A model generated the notes under the pieces. That model was given only the letters and a program-made list of their open reading frames with translations. It ran no database searches and was not told the DNA's origin. 64,000 nt of DNA from positions 186,001-250,000 of the forward strand of contig NZ_VIRL01000009.1 of NCBI RefSeq assembly GCF_006874465.1, written 5' to 3'. Origin of the DNA: Microbispora bryophytorum (lineage in GTDB: Bacteria; Actinomycetota; Actinomycetes; Streptosporangiales; Streptosporangiaceae). The first letter of the stretch is position 1, and each line of letters opens with the position of its first letter. Shown here in pieces: positions 48,674 through 57,211 of this stretch. Made by a program: the position numbers and the translations under genes.

Positions 48674-49594
48674 TCAGAGCAGGCCGTTCTGCGTGAGCCA
48701 GTCCTTGGCCACCACGGGCGGGTCGTCCTTGTCGACGGAGATCCGCTTCATGAGACCGACCAGCGTCTCGGTGTCCAGCTTGGCGGAGACCGCGTTCAGC
48801 GTGGAGGTCACGGTGTCGTTGACCCCGGCCTTGTAGACGAGGGGCGTCACGTTCTCCGAGCCGAAGGCGTTCTTGTTGTCCTGGAGCGGCACGAGGTCGT
48901 TCAGCACGATCTTGGGGTCAGTGGTGAACACGTTGCCCACCTGGACCGTGCCGCTCTTGATCGCGTCAGCGGTGGTGTCGCCGGTGGGCTTCCACTGCTT
49001 GAACTCCAGGCCGTAGACGTTCTTGAAGTTCTCCTCCTGACGCTCCTTGAACTCCGGCGGACCGCCGACGACGAAGTCCTTGCCCACCTTGGCGAGGTCC
49101 TCGATGGTGCTGAGCTTGTACTTGTCGGCCGTGGCCTTGGTGACCGTGAGCGAGTTGTTGTCCTCGGCCGCCGCGGGCTCCAGCACCTCCAGCTCCGCGG
49201 GCAGCTTGGCTTTCAGGCCCGCGAGGATCTCGTCCTGGGTCCTGGCCGTGCTCGACTTGTCGACGAACGCCAGCAGCGACCCGGCGTATTCGGGCAGCAC
49301 GGTCAGGCCGCCGCTCTTGACCTGGTCGTAGACGACCTCGCGGCTGCCGATGTTGGGCTTCTCCTCGACCGTGACCCCCTTGGCCTGGAGGGCCTGGGCG
49401 TACATCGAGGCGAGCAGGACGCTCTCGGGGAAGTTGAAGGAGCCGACGACGACCTTCGCGGCGGCGGCGTCGCCCGCGCCCGACGCGGACGGGGCGGCGG
49501 AGGCGGTCGTGGAGAGGGGGTCGGAGCCCCCGCAGGCCGATAACGTGAACGCCGCGGTCAGGGCGACCACCGCGACGCCGAAGATTCGTCTCAT
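48674..49594 (-). CDS. Osmoprotectant ABC transporter substrate-binding lipoprotein
   Basis: The 306-residue lipoprotein binds glycine betaine, choline or a similar quaternary amine (OpuAC/ProX family). The signal peptide ends with the lipobox LSAC, and KVVVGSFNFPESVLLASMYAQALQAKG and IGSREVVYDQVKSGGLTVLPEYAGS are family motifs. ATG 49594 follows AAGGGA by about nine bases; an ATG six codons earlier would overlap a TATAAT-like string. It is the last gene of a four-gene transporter operon, 39 bp after the permease. Confidence 0.92.
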   Translation of the reverse strand: MRRIFGVAVVALTAAFTLSACGGSDPLSTTASAAPSASGAGDAAAAKVVVGSFNFPESVLLASMYAQALQAKGVTVEEKPNIGSREVVYDQVKSGGLTVLPEYAGSLLAFVDKSSTARTQDEILAGLKAKLPAELEVLEPAAAEDNNSLTVTKATADKYKLSTIEDLAKVGKDFVVGGPPEFKERQEENFKNVYGLEFKQWKPTGDTTADAIKSGTVQVGNVFTTDPKIVLNDLVPLQDNKNAFGSENVTPLVYKAGVNDTVTSTLNAVSAKLDTETLVGLMKRISVDKDDPPVVAKDWLTQNGLL

Positions 49595-49633
49595 ACGAAA
49601 AAATCCCTTCATTATAGGGCGGTAATATCGAGA

Positions 49634-50296
49634 TTAGCGGATCTGACGGACACCGGGCGAGACGGCCACCCGGTCGAGCAGGAGGAAGGCGAACTGGACG
49701 GCCAGGGCGAGCGCGGCCACCAGGACCGCTCCCCCGATCACGTCCGCATAGGTCTTGGTGGCCAGGCCGTCGATGATGAACCGGCCGAGCCCGCCCAGCC
49801 CGACGAACGCCGCGACGGTGGCGGTCGAGACGACCTGGACGGCGGCGAGGCGCAGGCCCAGCAGGATCAGCGGCAGCGCGACGGGGGTCAGCGTCTGGAG
49901 CAGCACCTGACGTCCCCGCAGACCCATGCCGTAGGCGGCGTCGCGCAGGTCGGCGTCCACCCCCCGCACGCCCTCGTACGTATTGACCAGGATGGGCGGG
50001 ATCGCCAGCACGACCAGCGGGATCAGCACCGGCAGCACGGTGCCCACGCCCGCCAGCAGCACCACGAGCACGAGCAGGCCGAGCGTCGGCAACGCCCGGG
50101 CGGCGTTCGCCGCGATCACGACGAGCAGCGCGCCGCGGCCGGTGTGGCCGATGAGCATGCCGAGCGGCACGGCGATCAGCGCCGCGATGAGGAAGGCCGC
50201 CGCCGAGAACTCCAGGTGCTCAAGCAGCCGGGCCGGGATGCCGTCCGGGCCCGACCAGTGCGCCGCGTCGCCGAAGAAGCCGGCCAGCCAGTTCAC
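49634..50296 (-). CDS. Osmoprotectant ABC transporter permease
   Basis: The 220-residue membrane protein has about five to six hydrophobic segments and the EAA-like loop of ABC permeases (TYEGVRGVDADLRDAAYGMGLRGRQVLLQ, about 107-135), followed by STATVAAFVGLGGLGRFI. It belongs to the ProW/OpuCD type. GTG 50296 overlaps the preceding permease stop by four bases, so the two subunits are coupled. Confidence 0.93.
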   Translation of the reverse strand: MNWLAGFFGDAAHWSGPDGIPARLLEHLEFSAAAFLIAALIAVPLGMLIGHTGRGALLVVIAANAARALPTLGLLVLVVLLAGVGTVLPVLIPLVVLAIPPILVNTYEGVRGVDADLRDAAYGMGLRGRQVLLQTLTPVALPLILLGLRLAAVQVVSTATVAAFVGLGGLGRFIIDGLATKTYADVIGGAVLVAALALAVQFAFLLLDRVAVSPGVRQIR

Positions 50297-50967
50297 GCCG
50301 TCCTCCTCGCCCGGGACCAGGGGGTCAGCAGTCGCTGGGCGAGCACGAGCAGCCCGTCGGCGAGCACGGCGAGCAGGACGATGAGCGCGATCCCGACCAC
50401 GATCGGCGTGTAGAACTGCCGCTGCCAGCCGTCGATGAACAGGTTGCCCAGCCCGCCCTGTCCGATGAGCGCGCCCACGCTGACCAGGCTGATGCTGGAG
50501 ACGGTCGCGACCCGCAGCCCGGCCAGGACCACCGGCACCGCCACCGGCAACTCGACCCTGAGCAGCCGGCGCGCGGGCCGGAACCCCATCGCCACCGCCG
50601 ACTGCCGCACGGGATCGGGCACCGAGGCCAGGCCGTCCACCACGGCGGGGATCAGGACCGCGAGCGCGAAGAACGTCAGCGGGATGACGACGGTCGACCG
50701 GGTGAGCCCGGTGACCGACAGGAAGATCGAGAACAACACCAGGGACGGCAGCGAGTAGGTGACGTTCATCAACGCGGCCGTCGGCTGGTAGAGCCAGCGC
50801 CAGCGCACACAGGCCAGGCCCAGCGGCAGAGCCACGACCAGCCCGAACAGCACGGGCAGGAAGGCCATCACGATGTGGTTCTCCAGCAGGGCGCTGATCG
50901 CGGTGGGGCCTCCGTTGGCCCAGTTGCGCGCGATCCAGTCCCAGCGGACCAAAGGCTCGTCGGTCAC
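50293..50967 (-). CDS. Osmoprotectant ABC transporter permease
   Basis: The 224-residue membrane protein is the second permease (ProW/OpuCB type). The ABC-interaction loop is DGLASVPDPVRQSAVAMGFRPARRLLRVELP, about 110-140. Its GTG start overlaps the stop of the ATPase gene, and its own stop overlaps the next GTG. It pairs with the other permease to form the membrane channel. Confidence 0.93.
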   Translation of the reverse strand: MTDEPLVRWDWIARNWANGGPTAISALLENHIVMAFLPVLFGLVVALPLGLACVRWRWLYQPTAALMNVTYSLPSLVLFSIFLSVTGLTRSTVVIPLTFFALAVLIPAVVDGLASVPDPVRQSAVAMGFRPARRLLRVELPVAVPVVLAGLRVATVSSISLVSVGALIGQGGLGNLFIDGWQRQFYTPIVVGIALIVLLAVLADGLLVLAQRLLTPWSRARRTA

Positions 50968-52049
50968 GCCGGCGCCCCCTCGGAGTCGCCGGCGCCGGAG
51001 GAGGAGCCGCCGCCCGATCCGCCGGGGGCGGGGCCCGTTGCGGGCGGCGCGTACTCGCCGAGCAGCTTGTCGATCGAGTCCCGGCCGGCCACGCCGCGCA
51101 CGCGGCCCTCCTCGTCCACCGCGACCGCGGTGCCGTTGGGCGACAGCAACGCCGCGTCGAGCGCCACGCGCAGCGAGTCGGTCTCGGGATTGAAGGTGCC
51201 GTACGCCGCGAGCCCGTCCGCGGTCCGCCAGCCGAGCGCCCTGCCGTCCTCGTCGATCACCAGATCGGACGGCGACGGGCTCAGCCGCATCTCCTTGGCC
51301 GAGATGAACGACAGCCGCCGGATGCCGCGGTCGCGGCCGAGGAACTCGCGGACGAAGTCGTCGGCGGGCTCGGTGAGCAGCGTGGCCGGGCCGGCCATCT
51401 GGGCCAGCCGCCCGCCGACGCGCATGACGGCCACCGTGTCGCCGAGCTTGACCGCCTCGTCGATGTCGTGGGTGACGAACACGATCGTCTTGCGCAGCTC
51501 CAACTGCAGCCGCAGTAACTCGTCCTGGAGGCTGGCCCGCACGATCGGGTCGACGGCGCTGAACGGCTCGTCCATGAGCAGCACCGGCGGGTCCGCCGCG
51601 AGCGCCCGCGCGACGCCGACGCGCTGCTGCTGCCCTCCGGAGAGCTGGAAGGGGAAACGGCCGGCCAGGGCGGGGTCGAGCCCGACCAGTTCGAGCAGCT
51701 CCATCGCGCGGCTGCGGGCCTTCTTCTTGCTCCAGCCCAGCAGGTACGGCACCGTCGCCACGTTGTCCACGATCTTGCGGTGCGGGAACAGGCCCGCCTG
51801 CTGGATCACGTACCCGATGCCGCGGCGGAGCGTCGGCGGGTCGATCTCGCGCACATCCTGACCGTCCAGCGTGATCCGGCCGGAGGTGGCGTCGATCATG
51901 CGGTTGATCATCCGCAGCGACGTGGTCTTGCCGCAGCCGGAGGGGCCGACGAACACGGTGATCGCACCCGTGGACGCCTCCAGGCTGAGGCCGTCAACGG
52001 CCACCGTTCCGTCCCGGTAGCGCTTGGTGACGTCTTCGAACGTGATCAC
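50964..52049 (-). CDS. Osmoprotectant ABC transporter ATPase
   Basis: The 361-residue ATPase of the ProV/OpuCA type has Walker A GPSGCGKTT (about 34-42), signature LSGGQQQRVGVARALA, Walker B VLLMDEPFSAVDP and the H-loop VTHDIDEA. The C-terminal 120 residues look like a degenerate pair of CBS domains that can sense ionic strength in OpuCA. The tail is Gly/Ser-rich. GTG 52049 has AAGGGCGAG upstream. It is first in the operon and shares its promoter region with the repeat protein at 52335. Confidence 0.93.
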   Translation of the reverse strand: MITFEDVTKRYRDGTVAVDGLSLEASTGAITVFVGPSGCGKTTSLRMINRMIDATSGRITLDGQDVREIDPPTLRRGIGYVIQQAGLFPHRKIVDNVATVPYLLGWSKKKARSRAMELLELVGLDPALAGRFPFQLSGGQQQRVGVARALAADPPVLLMDEPFSAVDPIVRASLQDELLRLQLELRKTIVFVTHDIDEAVKLGDTVAVMRVGGRLAQMAGPATLLTEPADDFVREFLGRDRGIRRLSFISAKEMRLSPSPSDLVIDEDGRALGWRTADGLAAYGTFNPETDSLRVALDAALLSPNGTAVAVDEEGRVRGVAGRDSIDKLLGEYAPPATGPAPGGSGGGSSSGAGDSEGAPA

Positions 52050-52123
52050 GCCATCTCGCCCTTCGAAAGAGTGTGCGATCAAGTCAACACCAAGGGGGCC
52101 ACTCGCTCTTCCCCGTTAACCCC

Positions 52124-52210
52124 CCGGATATCCAACGCGACCCGTTCCGGACACTCCCCCCGGCGGCCAGCCTACGGTGGGATGCTCCGATATCCGGGCC
52201 TAGATATCTA
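52124..52210. promoter_or_regulatory. GATATC palindrome cluster in a divergent promoter
   Basis: GATATC occurs three times: within GGATATCC (52126-52133), CCGATATCCGG (52187-52197) and TAGATATCTA (52201-52210). The second and third are 14 bp apart. The cluster lies 75-160 bp from the ABC ATPase start and 125-210 bp from the sigma-like gene. An operator for osmotic or stress control is possible but unproven. Confidence 0.45.
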
Positions 52211-52334
52211 TCAATAGGGCATCTCATGATGCGGGGCGTGGCGATGTGTTGGCATGATTACTCTCACGTCTCTCCCGTCCCTCCGCCGCGTCCCTCAGAC
52301 AAGGACCAGCCACGAAACTCAGAGGAGCCCGGTC

Positions 52335-54533
52335 GTGACTGCACCGCTCACCGGTCAGCGCTCCAGGAGCGAGCTGATCGCCGAGCTCTACGAGCGTCAC
52401 GCGGCGGGTCTGTTCGCGTACTGCCACGACCAGCTCGGCGAGACCACGTCCGCCGCCGACGCCGTGGTGGCCGTCTTCACCGCCGCTCCGACCGCCGAGC
52501 CGTCCTCGCGCGCCGCGCTGTACGCGCTGGCACGCCGGGAGATCTACCGCCGGGACGTCAGCTACGCGCTGCCCGCCGTCGACTCCATCGCCGACCCCGC
52601 CACCGCCTTGATCGAGCGGGTGTTCCGGGACATCCGGCCGCACCAGCGTGAGGTCCTGCTCCTGCCGGAGATATGCGGCCTGACGGCGCCCGAGCTGGCG
52701 CAGGTCCTCGACGTGGCGGCCGACACCGCCGAGGAGCTGATCGCGGCGGCGACGCGCCGCTTCGCCCAGACGCTGGAGACCGCGGTCACCGCCGCGAGGT
52801 CGGCGCCGTTCGTGCCCGCCTCCGTCACGGAGGTCTACGACGCCATCGGCGTCTCCCCCGTCGGCGACGTGCTGGCCCGGCTGCCCTGGCGCCGACCGGC
52901 CGCGTCCGTGCGCGACCGGGTGCTGGCGGCGCTGCCGTACGAGGAGCCGGGGAGCGCCACGACGGGCGGGGAACCGTCGTCCGGGCTGATGACCAAGAGG
53001 CTGTGGCCGACCACTCCGACCTGGCCGCTGCCGCTGAGCGACCCCGACCAGGTCACCAACACGTGCGTGGTCAAGACCGACGCCATCGCGCAGCCGCAGG
53101 GCCCCCGGCGCAGGGCCAAGCACGAGGCGACGACCGAGCCCATGCCCCGGTTGCGCGGGGCGCTGCTGAGCTCGCTCGGCGAGGGCCGGCTGCGCAGGAA
53201 GCGCGCCGGGCGTCCGACGCCCGTGAAGCAGCAGGGGTCTCCGGCCGCGCCCCTGGAGCCACCGGGCTCCCCGGCCGCGCCCGTGCAGCCGCAGGCGTCC
53301 CCGGCCGTGCCCGTGCCCCCTGCCGCTCCCGTGCCCCCTGCCGCGCGCATGCAGCCGCAGGAGTCCGCGCGGACCGCGCCCGCCATGCCGCCACCTGCCC
53401 CGGACGTCGCGAAGATCACCGCCGAACCGTTCGACGCCTTCGGCACCACCGCTTCCTCCCACCGTGTCGATCCGTTCGACGCCTTCGGGGCCGCCTCGCC
53501 CCCCACGGAACCGTTCGACGCCTTCGGCAGCGCCTCGCCCCCGGCAGAACCGTTCGACGCCTTCGGCAGCGCCTCACCCCCGGCAGAACCGTTCGACGCC
53601 TTCGGGACCGCCTCACCCCCCACAGAACCCTTCGACGCCTTCGGCAGCGCCTCACCCCCCACAGAACCCTTCGACGCCTTCGGCAGCGCCTCACCCCCCA
53701 CAGAGCCGTTCGAGGCCCTCGACAGCGCCTCGCGCCCGGCGGAGCCGTTCGACGCCTTCGAGGTTGCCGGCACGCCCCGCCCGGCCGAGCCGTTCGACGC
53801 CTTCGAGGTTGCCGGTACGCCCCGCCCGGCGGAGCCGCTGGACACGTTGTTCGACACGCTCCGCTTCGCCGTGCCCTTCGACGCGTTCCATGCGGTCGAG
53901 GCGGCGGAGACGGCCGAAAATGCTCGGCAGGCCGAGCACACCGGCGCTTTCCCCCGGACCGAGGAGCCGTCCGAAGAATCTCCGGTGACGCCGCCCTCCG
54001 AGGCGCTTTTCCCGGCCGCTCCCCCCGTGGAGGCGTTCACATCCGCGCCGCAGGAGGCCGAGCGACCGGCCGGGCCTTTCCTCGCAGCCGAGCCTCTCCG
54101 CGTGGCCGAGCCTTTCCACGCGGCCGAGCCTTTCCACGCGGCCGAGGAGCCGCCGGCGGAGACGGGCGGCGCGCGTGCGGCCGAGACGCCCGCGATGGCG
54201 ATCGACACCCCGGTCCACCCCGTCGCGGCGGCCCTCGCCCCTCAGATCGCCGCCTCCCGCCGTACGGACCGCACGCACACGGCAGGCAAGAGCACGGCAG
54301 GCAAGAGCACGGCGGGCAGGAGCACGGGCAGCAAGCACGCCGGCAAGTCGTCCGGTGGCGGCAACGGCGCGAGCAAGGGCGCAAGCAAGAGCGCGAGCAA
54401 GAGCATGCGCAAGGGCCGGCGAGGCAAGGGCGACCGGCACTACGACTGGCTGTGGGAGACCGTCGGCATCGTGATCTGCCTGATCATCGCGCTGATCGTC
54501 TTCTTCTACGTGCCGACGGTCTTCACCCCCTGA
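52335..54533 (+). CDS. Tail-anchored repeat protein with a sigma-factor-like N-terminus
   Basis: The 732-residue protein has a modular layout I do not know by name. Residues 8-150 resemble the helical regions 2 and 4 of an ECF-like sigma factor (ELIAELYERHAAGLFAYCHDQLG, later RPHQREVLLLPEICGLTAPELAQVL). A Pro/Ala-rich region is followed by about ten units of a 13-residue repeat, EPFDAFGSASPP(A/T), at about 364-500. A Lys/Ser/Gly-rich stretch (TAGKS, SKGAS; about 650-700) precedes a single C-terminal membrane helix (GIVICLIIALIVFFYVPTVF). Start GTG 52335 has GAGGAG eight bases upstream. It may be a membrane-tethered regulator. Confidence 0.8.
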   Translation: MTAPLTGQRSRSELIAELYERHAAGLFAYCHDQLGETTSAADAVVAVFTAAPTAEPSSRAALYALARREIYRRDVSYALPAVDSIADPATALIERVFRDIRPHQREVLLLPEICGLTAPELAQVLDVAADTAEELIAAATRRFAQTLETAVTAARSAPFVPASVTEVYDAIGVSPVGDVLARLPWRRPAASVRDRVLAALPYEEPGSATTGGEPSSGLMTKRLWPTTPTWPLPLSDPDQVTNTCVVKTDAIAQPQGPRRRAKHEATTEPMPRLRGALLSSLGEGRLRRKRAGRPTPVKQQGSPAAPLEPPGSPAAPVQPQASPAVPVPPAAPVPPAARMQPQESARTAPAMPPPAPDVAKITAEPFDAFGTTASSHRVDPFDAFGAASPPTEPFDAFGSASPPAEPFDAFGSASPPAEPFDAFGTASPPTEPFDAFGSASPPTEPFDAFGSASPPTEPFEALDSASRPAEPFDAFEVAGTPRPAEPFDAFEVAGTPRPAEPLDTLFDTLRFAVPFDAFHAVEAAETAENARQAEHTGAFPRTEEPSEESPVTPPSEALFPAAPPVEAFTSAPQEAERPAGPFLAAEPLRVAEPFHAAEPFHAAEEPPAETGGARAAETPAMAIDTPVHPVAAALAPQIAASRRTDRTHTAGKSTAGKSTAGRSTGSKHAGKSSGGGNGASKGASKSASKSMRKGRRGKGDRHYDWLWETVGIVICLIIALIVFFYVPTVFTP
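53425..53845 (+). repeat. Tandem 39-45-bp repeats coding EPFDAFG units
   Basis: About ten units, each coding (A/T/V)(E/D)PFDAFGxASPP or a 15-residue variant EPFDAFEVAGTPRP, lie in tandem. Adjacent units are nearly identical at DNA level (CCGTTCGACGCCTTCGGCAG), a sign of recent expansion. The last three units are longer and more diverged. Confidence 0.9.
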
Positions 54534-54702
54534 CCCCGGAGCGCCCCTTCCGCCACGCGCGTGTTCATCGTGACGGTCCGGGCGGCGGCCGGCGCGTCGG
54601 GCACGCCCGGCCGGCCAAGATCCGTCGACGCCCGCGACCTGCCGGTTCAGCAGTTCGTCAGGGACCTGCCTGGGGGCCGAAAACGCGCCCAGAACCGCAA
54701 AC

Positions 54703-54716
54703 TAGAACGGATTTCA
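54703..54716. promoter_or_regulatory. Degenerate KstR-like site
   Basis: TAGAACGGATTTCA matches the KstR consensus TnnAACnnGTTnnA at seven of eight fixed positions. It lies 131 bp before the KstR-like TetR gene in a gap of 314 bp (54534-54847) that holds no gene. Confidence 0.35.
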
Positions 54717-54833
54717 ATGCCCGTCCGGAGGGATACTCCGGGACCGGCGACGACGCGCGGCTGAACAGACAAGTCATACAGCCGCCAGCACTTCTGTGAC
54801 TGATGGGTAACCATCCGGAAGGAGTGCAAATCA

Positions 54834-54847
54834 GATAACGTGTTCCT
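54834..54847. promoter_or_regulatory. KstR-like core at the TetR start
   Basis: The core AACGTGTTC has the AAC-N2-GTT palindrome of KstR sites; the two outer fixed bases differ. It ends directly at the ATG of the TetR gene, so binding would block its transcription or, if the mRNA is leaderless, its start site. Autoregulation is likely. Confidence 0.5.
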
Positions 54848-55504
54848 ATGCGCACTTCGCGTGCAGTCGCCGACGCCACGCCGCCGCTCCCCGAAGGCCC
54901 CTCCACCACGGGCAGCCATCCGGCCCCGGCCACCCCCGGGGTTCGCACCCGGAGCCAGCACCAACGGCGCCGGCGCATCGTCCAGGCGGCGGCCGCTCTC
55001 GCCTCCCGCGGAGGCGTCGAGGCGATGCAGATGCGCACGGTCGCCGAGCGCGCGGGCGTCGCCCTGGGAACGCTTTACCGCTACTTCCCCTCCAAGATGG
55101 ACCTGGTCGTGGCGGTGGTCGGCGAGGAGATCGACCTGCTGGAGTCCAGTATCGAGCGGCGGCCGCCGCACGCCGCCCACCCCGCCGGCCGCGCGGTCGA
55201 CGTGCTGATGCGGGCCACCCGTGGCCTGATGCGCGAGCCGGAGCTCGCCGACGCGCTGATCCGCTCCCTGATCATGGCGGAGGTGGAGGCGCCGTTCGGC
55301 GACCGGATGGCGAGCCTGCTGCTGCGCGTCGCCACCGACGGCCGCACCGTGAGCCTTCCCGCCGAGGACCAGCTCGCGCTCACCGGCTCCCTGACGGGAG
55401 TCTGGGTGCAGGAATTGCTGGAGATGCTGCGGGGGCGGCGCACTTACGAGCAGATCCAGCACCGCATCGAGATCGCCGCCGAGCGACTGCTGACGGGTTT
55501 CTAG
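54848..55504 (+). CDS. KstR-like TetR regulator
   Basis: The 218-residue protein resembles KstR, the repressor of cholesterol catabolism in mycobacteria: RRRRIVQAAAALASRGGVEAMQMRTVAERAGVALGTLYRYFPSK corresponds closely to the KstR DNA-binding domain (quoted as fragments QMRTVAERA and GTLYRYFPSK, about 71-90). The ligand domain is less conserved. An in-frame stop at 54836 fixes ATG 54848 as the first possible start, and no ribosome site is seen, so the mRNA may be leaderless. KstR-type sites precede it and the P450 at 57212. Confidence 0.85.
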   Translation: MRTSRAVADATPPLPEGPSTTGSHPAPATPGVRTRSQHQRRRRIVQAAAALASRGGVEAMQMRTVAERAGVALGTLYRYFPSKMDLVVAVVGEEIDLLESSIERRPPHAAHPAGRAVDVLMRATRGLMREPELADALIRSLIMAEVEAPFGDRMASLLLRVATDGRTVSLPAEDQLALTGSLTGVWVQELLEMLRGRRTYEQIQHRIEIAAERLLTGF

Positions 55505-55879
55505 ATTTTCCTTCTATTGGTGACCACGTTTTCCCGCATCTCGGCGTCGACCGTCGAATAACGATCAGTGAGATCGCCGAGCCGGATTGGCCTCGTTCGC
55601 GCATTCGTCCCCATGCGACGAGAACAGGTTCCAGCTCTGTTGGATCTCCTTCCGGCGGGAAGGCCGTCGACCTCTCATGATCTTCTCAAGCGCGACAGGA
55701 CCAGTCGATCGGGCCGCCATCGGCCCCTTCCGGCCGCCGGGTGCGGGAGACGGGCGACGGGCGACGGGCGACGGCCCAGCGGCCCATGCCCTGATGGGCG
55801 ATCAGGACCTCGCCGTACAATTCCCCGGGGGCGGGCTGAGCGCGGCCCCGGGCGAAGGCGCGCGGCAGGGGGACGGGGC
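55505..55879. other. Gap before the GntR gene
   Basis: No gene is supported in these 375 bp. A run of GACGGGC units (four near-copies at about 55746-55776) is the only visible structure. The open frame that covers the gap has poor codon character until ATG 55880. Confidence 0.5.
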
Positions 55880-56551
55880 ATGGCGGTCACCGACGCGGCG
55901 ATCAGCAGCATCAAGGACATGATCCTCTCGGGTGAGCTGGGTCCGGGCGACCGGCTGCCCCGGGAGGCGGACCTGGCCGAGCGGCTGGGGCTGTCGCGCA
56001 ACTCGCTTCGGGAGGCGGTCCGCGCGCTGGCCCTGATCAACGTGCTCGACGTGCGGCAGGGCGACGGCACCTATGTCACCAGCCTGGAGCCGGGCCTGCT
56101 GCTGGACGCCCTGTCGTTCGTGGTCGGCTTCCACCAGGACGACACCGTCCTGCAGTTCTTCGAGGTGCGGCGCATCCTCGAACCCGCGGCCACCGCGATG
56201 GCCGCGACCCGGATGACCGACGAGGACATCGCCGAGCTGCGCGGCATCCTCGACACGTTCCCCGAGCAGCCGAGCACGGAGGATTTCGTCGCCAACGACC
56301 TGCGGTTCCACCAGCGGATCGCCGAGGGCGCCGGCAACCCCGTGCTCAGCTCGCTCATCGAGAGCATCTCCGGCCCGACCGCGCGGGCCCGCATCTGGCG
56401 CGGCCTCACCCAGGAGGGCGCGGCCGAGACGACGCGGGCGCAGCACGCCGCCATCTTCGAGGCCATCGCGGGCCGCCGGCCGGAGATCGCCCAGGCCTGG
56501 GCCGCCGTCCACATCGCGGGCGTCGAGGAGTGGCTGCGCCGCGCGCTGTGA
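55880..56551 (+). CDS. FadR-type GntR regulator
   Basis: The 223-residue protein has a GntR winged helix (ISSIKDMILSGELGPGDRLPREADLAERLGLSRNSLREAVRALALINVLDVRQGDGTYV pattern, 8-66) and an FCD effector domain (about 85-215) with the metal-binding D/H residues (NDLRFHQRIAEGAGN, H-AIFEAI). FCD regulators respond to small carboxylates or acyl-CoAs. ATG 55880 has GGGGGACGGGG upstream. Targets are unknown. Confidence 0.92.
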   Translation: MAVTDAAISSIKDMILSGELGPGDRLPREADLAERLGLSRNSLREAVRALALINVLDVRQGDGTYVTSLEPGLLLDALSFVVGFHQDDTVLQFFEVRRILEPAATAMAATRMTDEDIAELRGILDTFPEQPSTEDFVANDLRFHQRIAEGAGNPVLSSLIESISGPTARARIWRGLTQEGAAETTRAQHAAIFEAIAGRRPEIAQAWAAVHIAGVEEWLRRAL

Positions 56552-56666
56552 CGGCGGGCGGGAGGTCCACCGGCCTCGGCCAGGCCTGGTCACTGCGCCC
56601 GAAGGAACCCCCGGTCCTCGCGAAGCCCGCTGCCCTCGCGCCCGGTGAACGTGTGCCGACAGGACG

Positions 56667-57011
56667 CTAGGCGCGGAATTCGTGCGCTTCGACGAGGGAC
56701 TTCGGCGCGGTGAGGCACCACGCCTCGGTGACCAGCTCGAACAGCTCATCAGCGTCGATCTTCGCGAGATGGACCACGACCCAGCCGAAACGTCCGGCGG
56801 TGAACTGCGGCTCGAACACCTCGGGCCGTTCGGCCACCAGCGCGATCTGCTCCTCGATCGTCGCCTTGAGGCCCACCGTCTCGGTGCGCTCCCACAGATA
56901 GCCGAAACCCTTGCCACGCACCTTGAACGAGATCCAGTCGCCGTCCTCGCCCTTGCTCACCTCGGGCAACCGGTCCAGCATGGCGAGAAACCCCTCAACG
57001 CTCACACCCAT
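56667..57011 (-). CDS. MmcQ/YjbR-like protein
   Basis: The 114-residue protein matches the MmcQ/YjbR fold (DUF419), with LDRLPEVSKGEDGDWISFKVRGKGFGYLWERTETVGLKATIEEQIAL; only fragments are quoted here as typical (RGKGFGYLW, GRFGWVVVHLAKID). It is a small DNA-binding-like protein of unknown role. ATG 57011 is chosen; a GTG two codons later is possible. It is convergent with the GntR gene and divergent from the P450. Confidence 0.85.
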   Translation of the reverse strand: MGVSVEGFLAMLDRLPEVSKGEDGDWISFKVRGKGFGYLWERTETVGLKATIEEQIALVAERPEVFEPQFTAGRFGWVVVHLAKIDADELFELVTEAWCLTAPKSLVEAHEFRA

Positions 57012-57097
57012 GCGCCCAGTCGTACCAGAGCCCCCCGACAATGCGGCGGCGGCGATCCGTCACCTCCGGGCCGCTTGACGGACCATCGCGTCCGTAA

Positions 57098-57111
57098 TAG
57101 AACACGTTCCA
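57098..57111. promoter_or_regulatory. Perfect KstR-type operator before the P450
   Basis: TAGAACACGTTCCA matches all eight fixed bases of the KstR consensus TnnAACnnGTTnnA. It lies 100 bp before the P450 start and 87 bp before the YjbR-like start. KstR represses cyp125 and other steroid genes in mycobacteria, so the site fits the P450 identity. Confidence 0.65.
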
Positions 57112-57211
57112 GAAAGCATGCGGGCGAACGCGTGACCGAGCCACTCGCCGAGCGCCGGTAGAGCGATCGCCCCTCTTACCAAGGGCAGCCGAACCCGATT
57201 AGGTAGGTGCC

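Noticed and set aside
49605-49612. TATAAT at 49605-49612 as start or promoter of the substrate-binding gene
   Set aside because: The string could be a -10 box, but it lies within a downstream gene of an operon and overlaps an alternative ATG; nothing else supports a separate promoter.
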